A stretch of DNA of 64,000 bases from Bursaphelenchus xylophilus (lineage: Eukaryota > Nematoda > Chromadorea > Rhabditida > Aphelenchoididae). Within the stretch, counting starts at the first letter, position 1. Each line of letters begins with the position of its first letter. Both the position numbers and the translations under genes were made by a program. This document shows positions 1-10,407 of the stretch, piece after piece. The DNA lies in the NCBI GenBank assembly GCA_904066235.2, contig CAJFCV020000006.1, positions 9,052,001 to 9,116,000 on the forward strand, read 5' to 3'. A model generated the notes under the pieces. It saw nothing but the letters and a program-made list of their open reading frames with translations, ran no database searches and had not been told where the DNA came from.

Positions 1-559
1 AAAAAAGTGCGGAGTTCTAGCATAGAAAACACGTCTGTAACCCAGGTATCTTCGTGATCTTGTTAAACCAATCGCTTGAACATTACTGGTGTGTACGACT
101 TGGCTAAAAAACGTCGGGTGTGTCGTCAAGCTCGTGTCATTGTTTTCTGATAAAGCCACGAAAGCTCATTTATGTAGTCAAAATATTATATTATACGAAA
201 CCGTAAATATTGCAAGTGAGCCGGGAGCCGAAATTTGCAATTTCTTTTTCGATCAATTTTATTCCTCAAAATTCTCCGAAAGAATGGCTGTGCTGTATAA
301 TTCAAAGTTTGTAGCATTGACAAACGGCACTCTATTTTTAAACCATGCGTGGTAACACATCGGTTTATCAAACAAAGAGAATTAAGTTATCTGTAACGCA
401 TACTCGTCATAATTTAGATTAATTATTGATATCGAAGGCTTTTCCTTGTTTATAAAACTAAGGAATAAACGACAGTAGCGGAACAGTCTAAAGCGGGCTC
501 TTTTGTCTTTCTCTCTTTTTTATTCTAAACGTTAATGGGTTTGAGATCCAACTTATACA
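1..559. other. No gene recognised (upstream region)
   Basis: Only short open frames without family signal are seen. It may hold the 5' part or promoter of the aspartic protease relic that follows. Confidence 0.4.
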
Positions 560-2410
560 AAAACATGGAAAACTCTCGTCTCCAAGACATTCTGAAAAAC
601 TTCTGGACGTTGATCCTGCCTCAAAGACTCCCACTGGCGTCGTCTCTATAGGAAATCCAGGACAGGACTTTCTTCTGTCTCTTGATTCCCGCACTCCAGT
701 ACTATGGGTACCCGATTCAGCATGACATTGTGGCGCTGAATGTAAGAATGGTAGGTATATCGTCAATCAAGTTCTTGCACCCAAAAAAATTGTTTCAAAT
801 GTTAATTTTTTCAGCGAAACTTTTCTTACTAAATTGCGCTCCCCATTGCTGTGTCAAAACCATGTTGTATGATGAGAAACCAGGTTTCTGCTCCCTGAAG
901 AACGTCTTTGATGCAGCGAAATCAAAGACGTTTATGCGTGGTAAGGAAGCTTGCCTTAGCTAGGTAAAAAGTACGCCAATTTAGACGAAAAAACCTTTAA
1001 GATCACATTTCTGAACAAAACGGTCAATGCCGAAACGGCGTCGCGACACTTGCGGGCAACCAGTTTGCGGGCAAATTTTTTGCGGGCAGCCACTTTGCGG
1101 GCAGCCGACATTTGCGGCCAGCAAAGGCATTTGCGGGCAGCCTGGGACATTTGCGGGCATGGTCGACAGTTGCGGGCAGCCTGGAAGATTTGCGGGCAGC
1201 CGACATTTGCGGGCAACCGGCGCTTGAGGATAACAAGGTGGAGGTGGAAAAATTACTGCAATATTTTGGAAGTTTTCCGACATTTGCGGGCAAGCAATAC
1301 TTGCGGGAAGCCGATATTTGCGGGCAATAGTCCCAAAAGTTCCTATACAGTCTGTGTGATTGTTTTTTTCCTGTTGCCCGCAAATGTCGGCTGCCCGCAA
1401 GTGTCGGTTGCCCGCAAGTGTCCCAGGCTGCCCGCAAGTGTCTCAGCTGCCCGCAAATGTTTCAGCTGCCCGCAAATGTGACCCCCCAAATTTTGCCCGC
1501 AAAGTGGCTGCCCGCAAAAAATTTGCCCGCAAACTGGTTGCCCGCAAGTGTGCGCCCGCCGCCGAAACTGGGTTCGACACCCTTCGAATGGGAGGGCATT
1601 ATCGTCGCTGACTGTACATTCCATCAAATTTGGCAGGATTAAAGAGTTTGCGAGCTCATACTCCACCGTCGGCTATGACGGCGTTTTTGGGCTAAGACTC
1701 GATGATGGAAGTGGACTAAGTTCGCCGATAAAGCAAATGGCCTCACACGGAGTTAATCCCTTCGCCATTGGTCACCATCTACACCGAGTGTCATAAGGAT
1801 GGCTCCTTGATCGGTGGCGTGATGACGTTTGAAAGGTTCGATGAAGATAGATGTAATAACACAAAGAGATTTGTGGAGACAGAAAATAAACTCATTGGGA
1901 TTTTACAACGGCTTCTTCAATGACACCATGGCCCCAACAACTAGAGGTGGAGGGTAAGAAAAGTTTCTCTGTTTCTATTAATAAATCTTAATCGCCCTCT
2001 GAATTCATGATAAGCAATCCAGATATCACGTCAAATTGTTCAATTGACTGTCAATGTTTCAGGGAACCCTCGACCTTTCGACCGAAGATATTCATGTCCC
2101 CGTGCGTGTCGCTGATATGAGTAGACGCGAACTAAATGGAGATTACGACCAAAATGGATATATCATCGCCAAATGCTCGCGTAGAGTGTACATGCAGTTT
2201 TACATTGTAGGAGTCCCTGCTGGGGTTTCATCCACCGAACTCTGCGTGCCAATTGGCGGAGACATGTGCCGCACAAAACTCAAGGTTGGAGGCAACAATG
2301 GCAGCTATGATTTTCGTTTCGGACCGTTGATTTTGTGTCGCTTTTGCCTCGTGCTTGATTACAGCGGGCGCGCCGCATTTCCTTATAAGAAGGACTACCA
2401 TCCCTCATAA
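560..2410 (+). pseudogene. Pepsin-like aspartic protease (family A1), degenerate
   Basis: Four blocks match the A1 fold in order. About 565-750 gives the N-lobe strand and first active-site region (VVSIGNPGQDF, then LDSRTPVLWVP). About 829-942 gives the cysteine segment and FDAAKSKTF. About 1590-1915 gives FGRI, DGVFGL, SSPIKQM, GGVMTFERFD. 2062-2410 gives the C-lobe ending in the LDY strand. The first catalytic loop reads Asp-Ser-Arg-Thr instead of Asp-Thr-Gly-Ser/Thr, and no second Asp-Thr/Ser-Gly is found. An in-frame TGA at 723-725 sits where a Cys is expected (then His-Cys-Gly-Ala-Glu-Cys). A frame change is needed near 1765, between the FAI and VTIYTE segments. The foldback at about 1030-1570 splits the gene, probably within an intron after the GT at 942. 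A catalytically dead paralogue remains possible, but a pseudogene fits better. Confidence 0.6.
1030..1572. repeat. Foldback element of GCGGGCA repeats
   Basis: The left half repeats TTTGCGGGCAGCCGACA-like units on the plus strand (about 1045-1215, again near 1285-1328). The right half (1373-1555) carries the same units inverted (TGCCCGCAAATGTCGGC). The outer arms are near-perfect inverted copies of about 75 bp: ACACTTGCGGGCAACCAG near 1045 against CTGGTTGCCCGCAAGTGT near 1532-1549. The middle, about 1230-1275, is not repetitive. This is a long inverted repeat built from short direct repeats. No transposase is present. Confidence 0.8.
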
Positions 2411-3388
2411 TTTATAAGATGGACTGCCCTCATAATTTTTTTTAAGAAGAAATCTATTTGCGAAACGACAAAATAAATTTTTTCAAGTATCAATGTGTTA
2501 AAAAACACTTTATCGAATTTGCCATATCGCATAGCTGTAGCGACCTCCACCAACAAGTGATTACTCAAAATGCGGTTTTACTGATTGTCTTTAAATTTTG
2601 CACAGATTTCGGGCATAGGCCACGAATCAAATCCTGAAAATTTTAGCTTGCGCTTTGCAGACAAAGTCGAGATATTCAACGATCTTTGCGACGGCTCAAA
2701 ACGCGGAGATCGGCCCGAGAGGAGGACACTTTTGGCCATATCTTTGCCAACTTCGTGCGGAACATTTTGATTTTTCGTGGGAATATTTCCCTCTACGGTA
2801 GAAATAGGCATGAAACTTTTGATGACAAAAATTTTTTTACAAAGTGTCACATTTTTATAAAATTTTGACTTCAAATCTGGGTCGTTTGTTTTCTAAAAAG
2901 CGTGTATTTGAAGTCACTTAGATGTCTTACGAATTGTTAGAAAAAATTAATCTAAATTTACAAAAATTTTCATTAAAATCAAAGCGTCCAACTTAGAGAA
3001 CGTTCCCTGAAAGGGTCAAAAACTCTGCTTTTTCATAATTTTTGATACGCCCAATAATGGAAAAGAGATTGGAAACCGAAGGGTGCAAAAGTCAGCAACG
3101 GAACGCCTGGCTTATCGCTTACATCATTCTGGTAGACGCAGTCTTTTTTAACCTTTCACAGATCACCACCACACTGTAGTCTATGGCTTATGCCCTGTGG
3201 CGTCTTTCGTCGGTCTCTTATCAAATCATTGTTGGTTTAGTGAACCAATATATTCGTTCATGTGAAATTCTCATGGCAAAATTTACAGTGTACAATTTAT
3301 TGCATGAAAAGTGTTGAAGGACCTGTTACAATAAATAAACGCTAGTTACAATAATCTACTCGTATCTGAAAGTATTCCACATGAGTAT
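2411..3388. other. Intergenic region
   Basis: No coding signal. It contains one copy of a dispersed repeat at about 2636-2725 and is otherwise AT-rich single-copy sequence by eye. Confidence 0.5.
2636..2725. repeat. Dispersed repeat, copy 1
   Basis: Shares AAATTTTAGCTTGCG, ATATTCAACGA, CTTTGC and GCGGAGA in the same order with 16622-16715. The family is unknown. Confidence 0.5.
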
Positions 3389-5319
3389 CTATCTAAATCT
3401 CGGCTCAATTCTACATTTGTAATCGGTAATATGGGAAGTCAGTGAGTGGTTTCTCGCAAAATTAAGCTTTTCATCGGTCGGCAACAGTCTGAATCGATTC
3501 ATAATATTGGCCAACACCAAGAAGACCTCCATCCTGGCCAGATTCTCTCCCAAACAGATTCGTCTTCCAATTGAGAATGGCAGAAGTTCCTTCTTCTTCT
3601 GAACTTTCCCATCCGAGTCGATGAAACGCTCGGGAATAAACTTGCGCGGCTCCGGGAATACCTAAAGTTACTACGATTAGTTTTGCGGGAAAATGATTAC
3701 CTCTTCATCATAAAGTAGGACAGAAATCATAGGGACGATAGCTGTGGCTTTTGGAAGGGAATAGCCTTCCACAACGACATCCTCGCTCGTGGCATGAATA
3801 AGGTTGGAGGGGAGTAAATTGGAAATTCGATGGGTCTCCTAAAGTAATAAAAATTAATTTCAAATACCTCTAATAGCTTTTTGATTAGACACATCTTCTT
3901 TAACGTACAAAACAAACCGCCTGAAGGTAATTCAAGTTGGGCCTGTCAGCTACAGTAACCATCCTCTCGCTCCCAATCACTCGATCCAATTCCTCATGAA
4001 CCTTTCGCTGAACCTCTGGATTGTCAATCAAATAGGCCAATCCCCAGCCAATGGTATTACTGGTAGTATCCTGACCCGCAATCCAAATATCAAAGCAGAA
4101 TCCATTAAGCTGCTCTAGTGTAAAGTAATGTGGTTGGTTCAGCTTTTCGACCCTCGCTTTTTCTTTCAAAAATGCGGCTACCAGATCGGTGGCCTCAAAA
4201 GTTTCGAGATCTTCGTTCTCCAGGTCCTTCATGTGCTCTTCAATCCGAGTTACAAAGAAATCCACCAGGTGGAGGCCGGATTCTTTGGCTTTTTTCAAAT
4301 ATTTCCCGACATATGGGACATTTTCGTAGAAATTGGGCTGAAGTCTGGCAAACACGACAGCTGGATATCCGAGGATTTGCATAAAAACATGTGCACGGTG
4401 CTTTAGGTCCTGAAAGGAGATTGATTTCTTATATCTTGTCATAGGGTCATCATTTTTTGTGTATGTCTTTTCTAATGTCTAAACCCATACTTTTTTGCAT
4501 TTCTCTAGTAAATTCAGCAAAGAATCTAGCCCGAAACTCACCTCAAACTCGTGCATATTGTCCTTATTGTATCTGTATCCAAACAAAAGTGAGTTTATCA
4601 CGGATCCAATGGCTCTATCGACCTCAAAAGTAATTGGATGTTCCTTAATTCCCCTGGCATCATCCTCTTCCAAATTCCTCAGCAAGTCATCACATTCGGC
4701 CAACACTCTCCGCTCCATCGAATCCTTTCCCAATCCGAACTCCCTCAACGTTTGCAGAGCGAATCTTCGTTGAGTTCGCCACAAATCCCCATTAATATTC
4801 GCGATCCCACCATGGTATTTCTTGACGTATTTCCAGAACTCTCCATCCTGTGGTCGATCGTCAAACTTGTCGCCTTGTTTGTGGAAATATTCGACCATAT
4901 GGTCGTAGTTGCAGAGGGTGACGACCGGACGTTCTCCTTGCCAGAAAGTGAACGTATCGCCGTATTGTTTACGCCAAGCAGCGTAAGCGGCTTCGGGCGA
5001 CGGGAACTTCTTGAATTGGAAGAAATTTCCTGAAAAATCCGATGATAAGTCGTATTTTTGACTACTTTATAAAGACAGCAGATTTTTGAAACCTTTTTTG
5101 TTTGATTTCCTGCATTTCAAGCACCGATTTTGATACGACATTATCCATGGCTTTAAAATAAAATTTTTTAATTTTTGGAAATTTCCACCAAAATTTTGTA
5201 CATTCAAGCTTACCAAAAATGGGCAATGGAGTAGGCCCAGGTGGAAGATTCCTCCGCTTCCACCACAAATGATAGGCCCAGAAGACCGCGAACAATCCAA
5301 GAATTACTTCTGGCCACAT
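3389..5319 (-). CDS. Cytochrome P450, CYP33-like (gene A)
   Basis: Membrane-bound haem monooxygenase of the CYP2 clan, expected in the ER and usually acting on xenobiotics or lipids. Exons in coding order: 5319-5214, 5029-4542, 4409-3909, 3838-3701, 3661-3389, giving 501 residues. The N-terminus is a hydrophobic anchor followed by WWKRRNLPPGPTPLP, the basic and proline hinge. The I-helix oxygen-binding motif is AGQDTTSN (309-316). The K-helix ExxR is ETHR (366-369). The haem loop is FSIGRRICLGEN with ligand Cys447. Nothing is broken, so it should be functional. It lies 20 kb from its paralogues at 25.5-35.2 kb but has the same five exon lengths. It differs from them more (AGQDTT rather than AGQETT, for example). 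The CYP33 assignment is from remembered family features; other nematode CYP2-clan families are possible. Confidence 0.9.
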
Positions 5320-5887
5320 CTTCCCTGGACTTTTCGACTAGTCGCAGCAAAGTTCCTCGCACACAGTGATACCGTGAAAAGCGTATGATCCGCTTCCTTT
5401 TGTACCCACCTTGTTACAAACCACAGTCCTGGTTCATAAGTCCACCCCGAGGAAATTCTTTGGGCTGTTGTCTGTGCCCGTGTGTTTTCTGATATTTCCG
5501 CGATAAAAATTGATATAATTACTAATTTGAGGGGTTTTCTGCACTAAGTCGTTTACAGTAACTTTTTTAAAAACATAATCTTTGTCGAATTACGTTTTTG
5601 GTCCATCAAATTGATTGATTGAGAGAATTACGGGTTACTGTAGCCGATGATTACTTTTCGAATTTTAGATACCTTTTTGATAATCTTTGGTCAAACGAGA
5701 GGTTCAGAGATCCATTTTATGGCCCGTCAAAGATTTTCCAACTTTTGAAAACATAAAAATCTCCAAAAATTTGCATAAATTATACGAATCTTTCGCTTGA
5801 TCCCCAGAAATCCGCCATTCCATAGAAACCCCCGATCCACTGCTCGGTTGCGTATTTCCGCCTTCGTCTCGTGTTCCGTCGATTAAA
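5320..5887. promoter_or_regulatory. Divergent intergenic promoter region
   Basis: A 568 bp gap between the starts of P450 gene A (-) and the lysine-rich gene (+). Both promoters must lie here or overlap it. No clear TATA box or factor site was recognised. Confidence 0.4.
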
Positions 5888-8800
5888 ATGAGCAAGTCTC
5901 GAAGCTCGACTTCCGAATCCAACCGTGGACCCTCCGAGGAGGAGCTGAAATTGCTCCGGGCCAAGTTTCACAATCGCTTCCACAAATTTTCGAATGCCCT
6001 AGAAACTGGGTAAGATAATATCAGAAAACTCATGTAAAACTAATTCTTGACATGTTATAATGTAATATAAACTACAGTAACTAATATTAGCTAATACAGT
6101 TCTTTCATCGGCTATTTACATTTCGCAGTCTGCAAAAGCTAGGCCGCAGGTCGAAACCCCGAAAATTCTGTAAAACAATGTTTTTTTGACAAAACATGAC
6201 GAAATTTGACGAAATTTTGTCATAAAGAGGTTCTTCGGATTTTTTTAATCAAAGTTTATTGCAATTTCAGCGTCTAGACCATGTTTTTATCTTTTCGCGA
6301 CATGCATACTGTAATATTGTTTTAAAGGACATTTAAAGTGTAACGTCTCGCTTTCAGTGGATTGCGTATCAAGGCGAACAAACAGGAGAAGTCGACGATA
6401 AAGAAGCGCAAATCCATCTGGGATGAGGAATTTGCTCCCACAGTGTTTGAGGAAATCAATGGAACCCTGCGGCCAGCGCCGGCCAGAATGTATATCCGGT
6501 AAATTCATTGCTTGTTTGGTTGCATTTTAGTGACTTTGGATTCATGAACAAGATGAATAATAATAAAAATACTATAGAGATATGAAACCGAAGAAACAGG
6601 TCGAATCGCCGGTACCCAGCGAGGAACGGAAAGTGAGGAAAAGACGGTAAGAAATGTTTTTCGACAAATAAAATGGAAGTTTTTTTTATTATCTAATCTA
6701 TCTCAAATAGCAGTTCAAAGGCTTCAAAGTCCGAACCTTCTTCGGAGAGGTCACTTCGCGCTGAAAAACCGGTATGAATTTGATTGTCAGCTTCTTCTTG
6801 AACATGCTAAGGTATCATTTTATATTGTTGTTATTTTTAGGCTAAATCTCGGGCTCGACCCAAACTCTCCTCATCGTCTTCGGTATCTTCCAAGCGCGAA
6901 GCTCAGGATCTGAATGTGGCCAGAAGAGAGAAAAAGAAGAAAAAAGTGAAACGGCCGAAGGAAAACAAGGAGAAAGCCGGAGCAAAACAGGTTGATTCCA
7001 AACCTGGCCTGATTCCAAGTGTTGAGGTAAAACTGTAAATTTCTTATTGATTTTCATATTTAGGAACAGGACGCACTTCCTGGTAGTGAAAGAGAAGCAG
7101 TTGAACAAGCAGAGCCGGTTCTGGTTGACGCCAAGGCGCCTGAGACTGAGTCTGAATCTGCCAAGACGCCAGAGACCCCGTTGACGTCGGGAGATATTAC
7201 TCCACTCACGTCCGGAACTAGCAGAAGCTCGATTGATGTTTCCTTCAGAGACATTGAATTTTCCGAGGGCGGAGTGCCTCGAGAGAAGTCGGAGGAACCT
7301 ATTTCGGAGCGAAGCAAGAATGCCAGGAAGAAGGCCAAGAAAATGGAGATCAAAAAGGGTAAGCCGAGGTTTTGTTTCTTGCTTTAGATTGCATAAGAAT
7401 CGGAGATTTTATTATTTTATGTCACCTAATTTTAGTGTTGAAAGAAAAATTGTTCGAAGAACTGACGGATGATATTCAGTTGGACGACAAAGTCCTTCAG
7501 GAGATTGCAGAGGACTTGAAGAAGGGAAAGAATTATGATCCAAAGTTGATTGATCAGAACATGGCCAACAAAATCTTGGAGGCCGAGAAGTCTCCAACCG
7601 AGGCAGAAATGAAGATGAAGCAAGAAGAAGTGAGTTTTTTCAATTATGCTTTGTCTTGCTTTTAGATACTCCTCCGACATGTTTTTGCATCATTACAGCG
7701 TTGTCTATGTGTTGCATTTGCTCGTTTTCACATCTGGTTTCAAGTGTAACATAATTTTTTCTAGGCATACGAAAAGAGTGAAGTAGCCAACAAAATTGTC
7801 AACAAACTCACCCACAGCAATGTCCTTGGCAAGGTTTTGACACCTGAAGAGTCGAAGATTCTCTCTCAATACTTTAGTGGAGAGGTGCAGCTAAATGATG
7901 AAGTCCTGAATGTCCTCAACACTGCCCTGGAGAAGATCCTAGACCGAGCGCCCGAGTTCTACGACAATAAAGAGGAGATCAAGAAGTTTGTTGCGAATCG
8001 AGATGCGGCAAAGAAGCAGCTCCTGGACGCGTTGTTGTCGAGAAACGCCAGTTTCTTGAAGAATCTGTACACAAATGCTTTCTTTTATGCCGATATGATC
8101 AGCAAAGGATTCTCGGAAGCGGTGAGATATGCTGGAGTGGCCAAAGACGGGTTGGCTCAAGGATACGCAAAATCGGTTTCGGTTATGAATGAGAGTTACA
8201 GTCAAGGAAAGGAAGTTGTCAACAAGACCTATGCTGGTAAGGATAATATTTTTTGTTTTAGTATTCGATCTTTAGGTATCTAATAAGTGAATTATATACA
8301 AATTCGGTTTCAGTTATGAATGAGAGCTACAGCCAAGGAAAAGAAGTTGTGAACAAGACCTATGCTGGTAAGGAGAATATTTTTTGTTTTTTATTCGATC
8401 TTTAGGCGTCTAATGGGTCTAAATCAATAATAATGGATGTAATTTTAGTCGGAAGAGACGTTGCTCAACAGGCTAGCCGATATTATAACCCAGCGGCGTC
8501 GATTACAAAGGATTTTGTGGAGATGGCCAGAAAGGATTACGTCAGTGAAGAAGAGGATGCAGAGAAAAAAGAGAAGGAGAAGAAGGTCTGGGAGGAAGCA
8601 GGATGGCTGAAACGGACCTGGTGGTTCATTGTTAAGATTTTTGTGGTCCTTGCTCAAGATACGTCGATGCATCGACGAATTGGAGAGAGTTCTGCTGCTG
8701 AAAGAGAAAGAAGAAATGGTAATAATGGAGGTAAGAGGTCATTTTGTCATTTTTGTGACGGTTATGATGGAGAATTTGAATAGTTTTATATTGTCCTTGC

Positions 8801-8943
8801 TTATTTCAGCCTCTCAACAAAATGATCAGGTCCTTGAATCTCCCAAAGACCCAAAATCCCCGGGATTGCAACAAAATGGGACGGAAAGTGATCTTCTCCG
8901 CTCAGATCGCAAAATTGCGTCGACTGAAGATGGCAAACAGTAA
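5888..8943 (+). CDS. Lys/Glu-rich protein of unknown family, 669 aa
   Basis: Eleven exons: 5888-6009, 6358-6498, 6578-6646, 6711-6771, 6841-7026, 7064-7358, 7436-7629, 7765-8236, 8314-8367, 8449-8730, 8810-8943. The lengths sum to 2010 nt with all phases consistent. The N-terminal third is highly basic and serine-rich (RREKKKKKVKRPKENK, resembling a nuclear signal). A Thr/Glu/Pro-rich linker follows, then a probably helical region from about residue 300. That region contains two related segments, DDIQLDDKVLQEI and SGEVQLNDEVLNVL, which suggests an ancient internal repeat. An acidic/basic stretch (EEEDAEKKEKEKK) and WWFIVKIFVVLAQ lie near the C-terminus. The latter is a weak hydrophobic segment, too short to call a membrane anchor. 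The 54 nt exon 8314-8367 is a recent duplicate of the end of exon 8. I do not recognise the family and assign no function. Confidence 0.8.
8171..8420 (+). repeat. 131 bp tandem duplication with exon birth
   Basis: Copy 1 (from about 8171) and copy 2 (from about 8302) each contain the coding run VMNESYSQGKEVVNKTYAG, the donor GTAAGG and the start of the next intron. In copy 1 the bases GGTTTCGG are coding. In copy 2 they read GGTTTCAG and serve as a splice acceptor. The new 54 nt exon keeps the reading frame. Confidence 0.9.
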
Positions 8944-9137
8944 AGATTTATCGATTTCTTTGGAATAAAGCCTTTTGATATGAATGTAAATTATTTTTGA
9001 AAATTACTGGTCTCTCAGCCTTTGAAATTCTTATAAATTTATGAAAAACATAGATAAAGCAGGAATTGACCATACGTGAGTATTACAAAATTAATAAATA
9101 GGTTCGAGGTAGACACCAGAGATTTCTTTCGTGCAGC

Positions 9138-10407
9138 TTATTCGTATTGCTTGACTGGCTGTCTGGGGTTTCGCGCTCTCTTCATTATCCCTCGTTTTTG
9201 GAGTTTCGGAGGCCTAGAGCAATTGTTCTTGCGGAAGTAGAGATTGCAGGCGCTGAAAGTGGTCAGAATTTAGATTTTTTGCTATTTTTCGATGAGTAAA
9301 GTACTGATGCCTAGTATAATGTAAGAAATGGTCGAAAGAGAACTCAAAAATTAATTCTTTGATCTTAGATTATGGTAAGATGTGGTACTTACTTGCACTC
9401 CACATCTCCGTTCGCATTTCTCCTCCACAAAGTTGTATTATTTGTCTTACAATTGGCACAGATCGAGTATTTGTGGCAGTTTTGGGTTGGTTTCCGTTTT
9501 GCTTTCACTTCTACTGGCTTAACTTCTTCACTGAACTTCTGAGGGGTGAATCGAGTGGTCGAGACGTTGAGTTCTCCATTCTCGAGCTTCTGGAAGCCTT
9601 CTATGCTCGGCAAAGGAGCTTGTCCTGGGGTGAAAAACTCGTAAAAACTTGAATCGTCGGGCGATGAGTGAGCTGATTGGTAGGCAGGCTGAGGTAGAGG
9701 TTGCGGGTAGAATGATGGGTCTTGGAAGGGCATTGGAGGGGTTTGAGGATCGAAATTGGCAGGGTTTGGGGAGTTTAGCCTAGAATAATGGGGAAATTAG
9801 TGGTTTAGACTAAAAAATTGGTTGATTTACGAATATTTGGTGACTTTATTGGTTTGTAAATTGAGGTAAAACGAGTATGGCACATATAGATAATGATTTT
9901 TCATTTTTCTTACCATTGAATTGGCGATAAATTAGCCTGATCGTAGGAGACCTGCGACGAAGACGATGGCATTTCCATATAGACGTCGTATCCGGCTTGT
10001 TCTACATAGCCTAAGGGGTTTCCTTGCCTAGAAAACAAAGAGATTACCAAAAGCTCAAAAAAATCAAAGTAAAGCCAAGTTTTTATATTACACTAGACAT
10101 ACCATTGCTCGTATCCATTCACACTCTCATACCCGAAACCCTGAGGGGAATGCTCCGAACTCGATGAGGTCTCGGTATGAGCGGTTGAGGGGAATTGCAC
10201 AAAGCTTTGATTCAATCCGCAGTCATTGTAAATCTGATGATCCGGGGTACTGTACCTGTCATGGTAATATTGCACAGATTCGGGCGGAGTTGAGGTCGGA
10301 GAATATTTTATGGAGATCTTATGGGATGGAGAAGGATTTTGAGGCCATTTATCGTATTGACTGGGTATCATGGGGCTTTCAATGAACTCGGCGGGCGTCT
10401 GATGCAT
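9138..10407 (-). CDS. GATA-type zinc-finger transcription factor, 306 aa
   Basis: Exons in coding order: 10407-10103, 10027-9914, 9779-9393, 9252-9138 (921 nt). The only folded domain visible is one GATA finger at residues 247-271 with the canonical C-X2-C-X17-C-X2-C spacing (CANC ... LWRRN ... CNAC). It is split by the last intron and followed by a short basic tail (RPPKLQKRGIMKRARNPR), which normally contacts the minor groove. The preceding 240 residues are rich in Ser, Pro, Gln and Tyr, typical of a disordered activation region. The finger lies at the extreme C-terminus, as in the small nematode endoderm GATA factors (ELT/END type). Which orthologue it is cannot be decided here. A nuclear DNA-binding activator of WGATAR sites is expected. 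The residue after the fourth Cys is Asn where most GATA fingers have Gly. Confidence 0.92.

Noticed and set aside
956..1666. Several overlapping open frames on both strands rich in CGQP/LRAA/ARKC
   Set aside because: All are translations of the GCGGGCA foldback repeats, not proteins.
8629..8730. Alternative frame giving a coiled-coil-like LERVLLLKEKEEM in the Lys-rich gene
   Set aside because: It needs a frame change inside exon 10. The main frame keeps phase with both neighbouring exons and reaches the natural stop at 8941.
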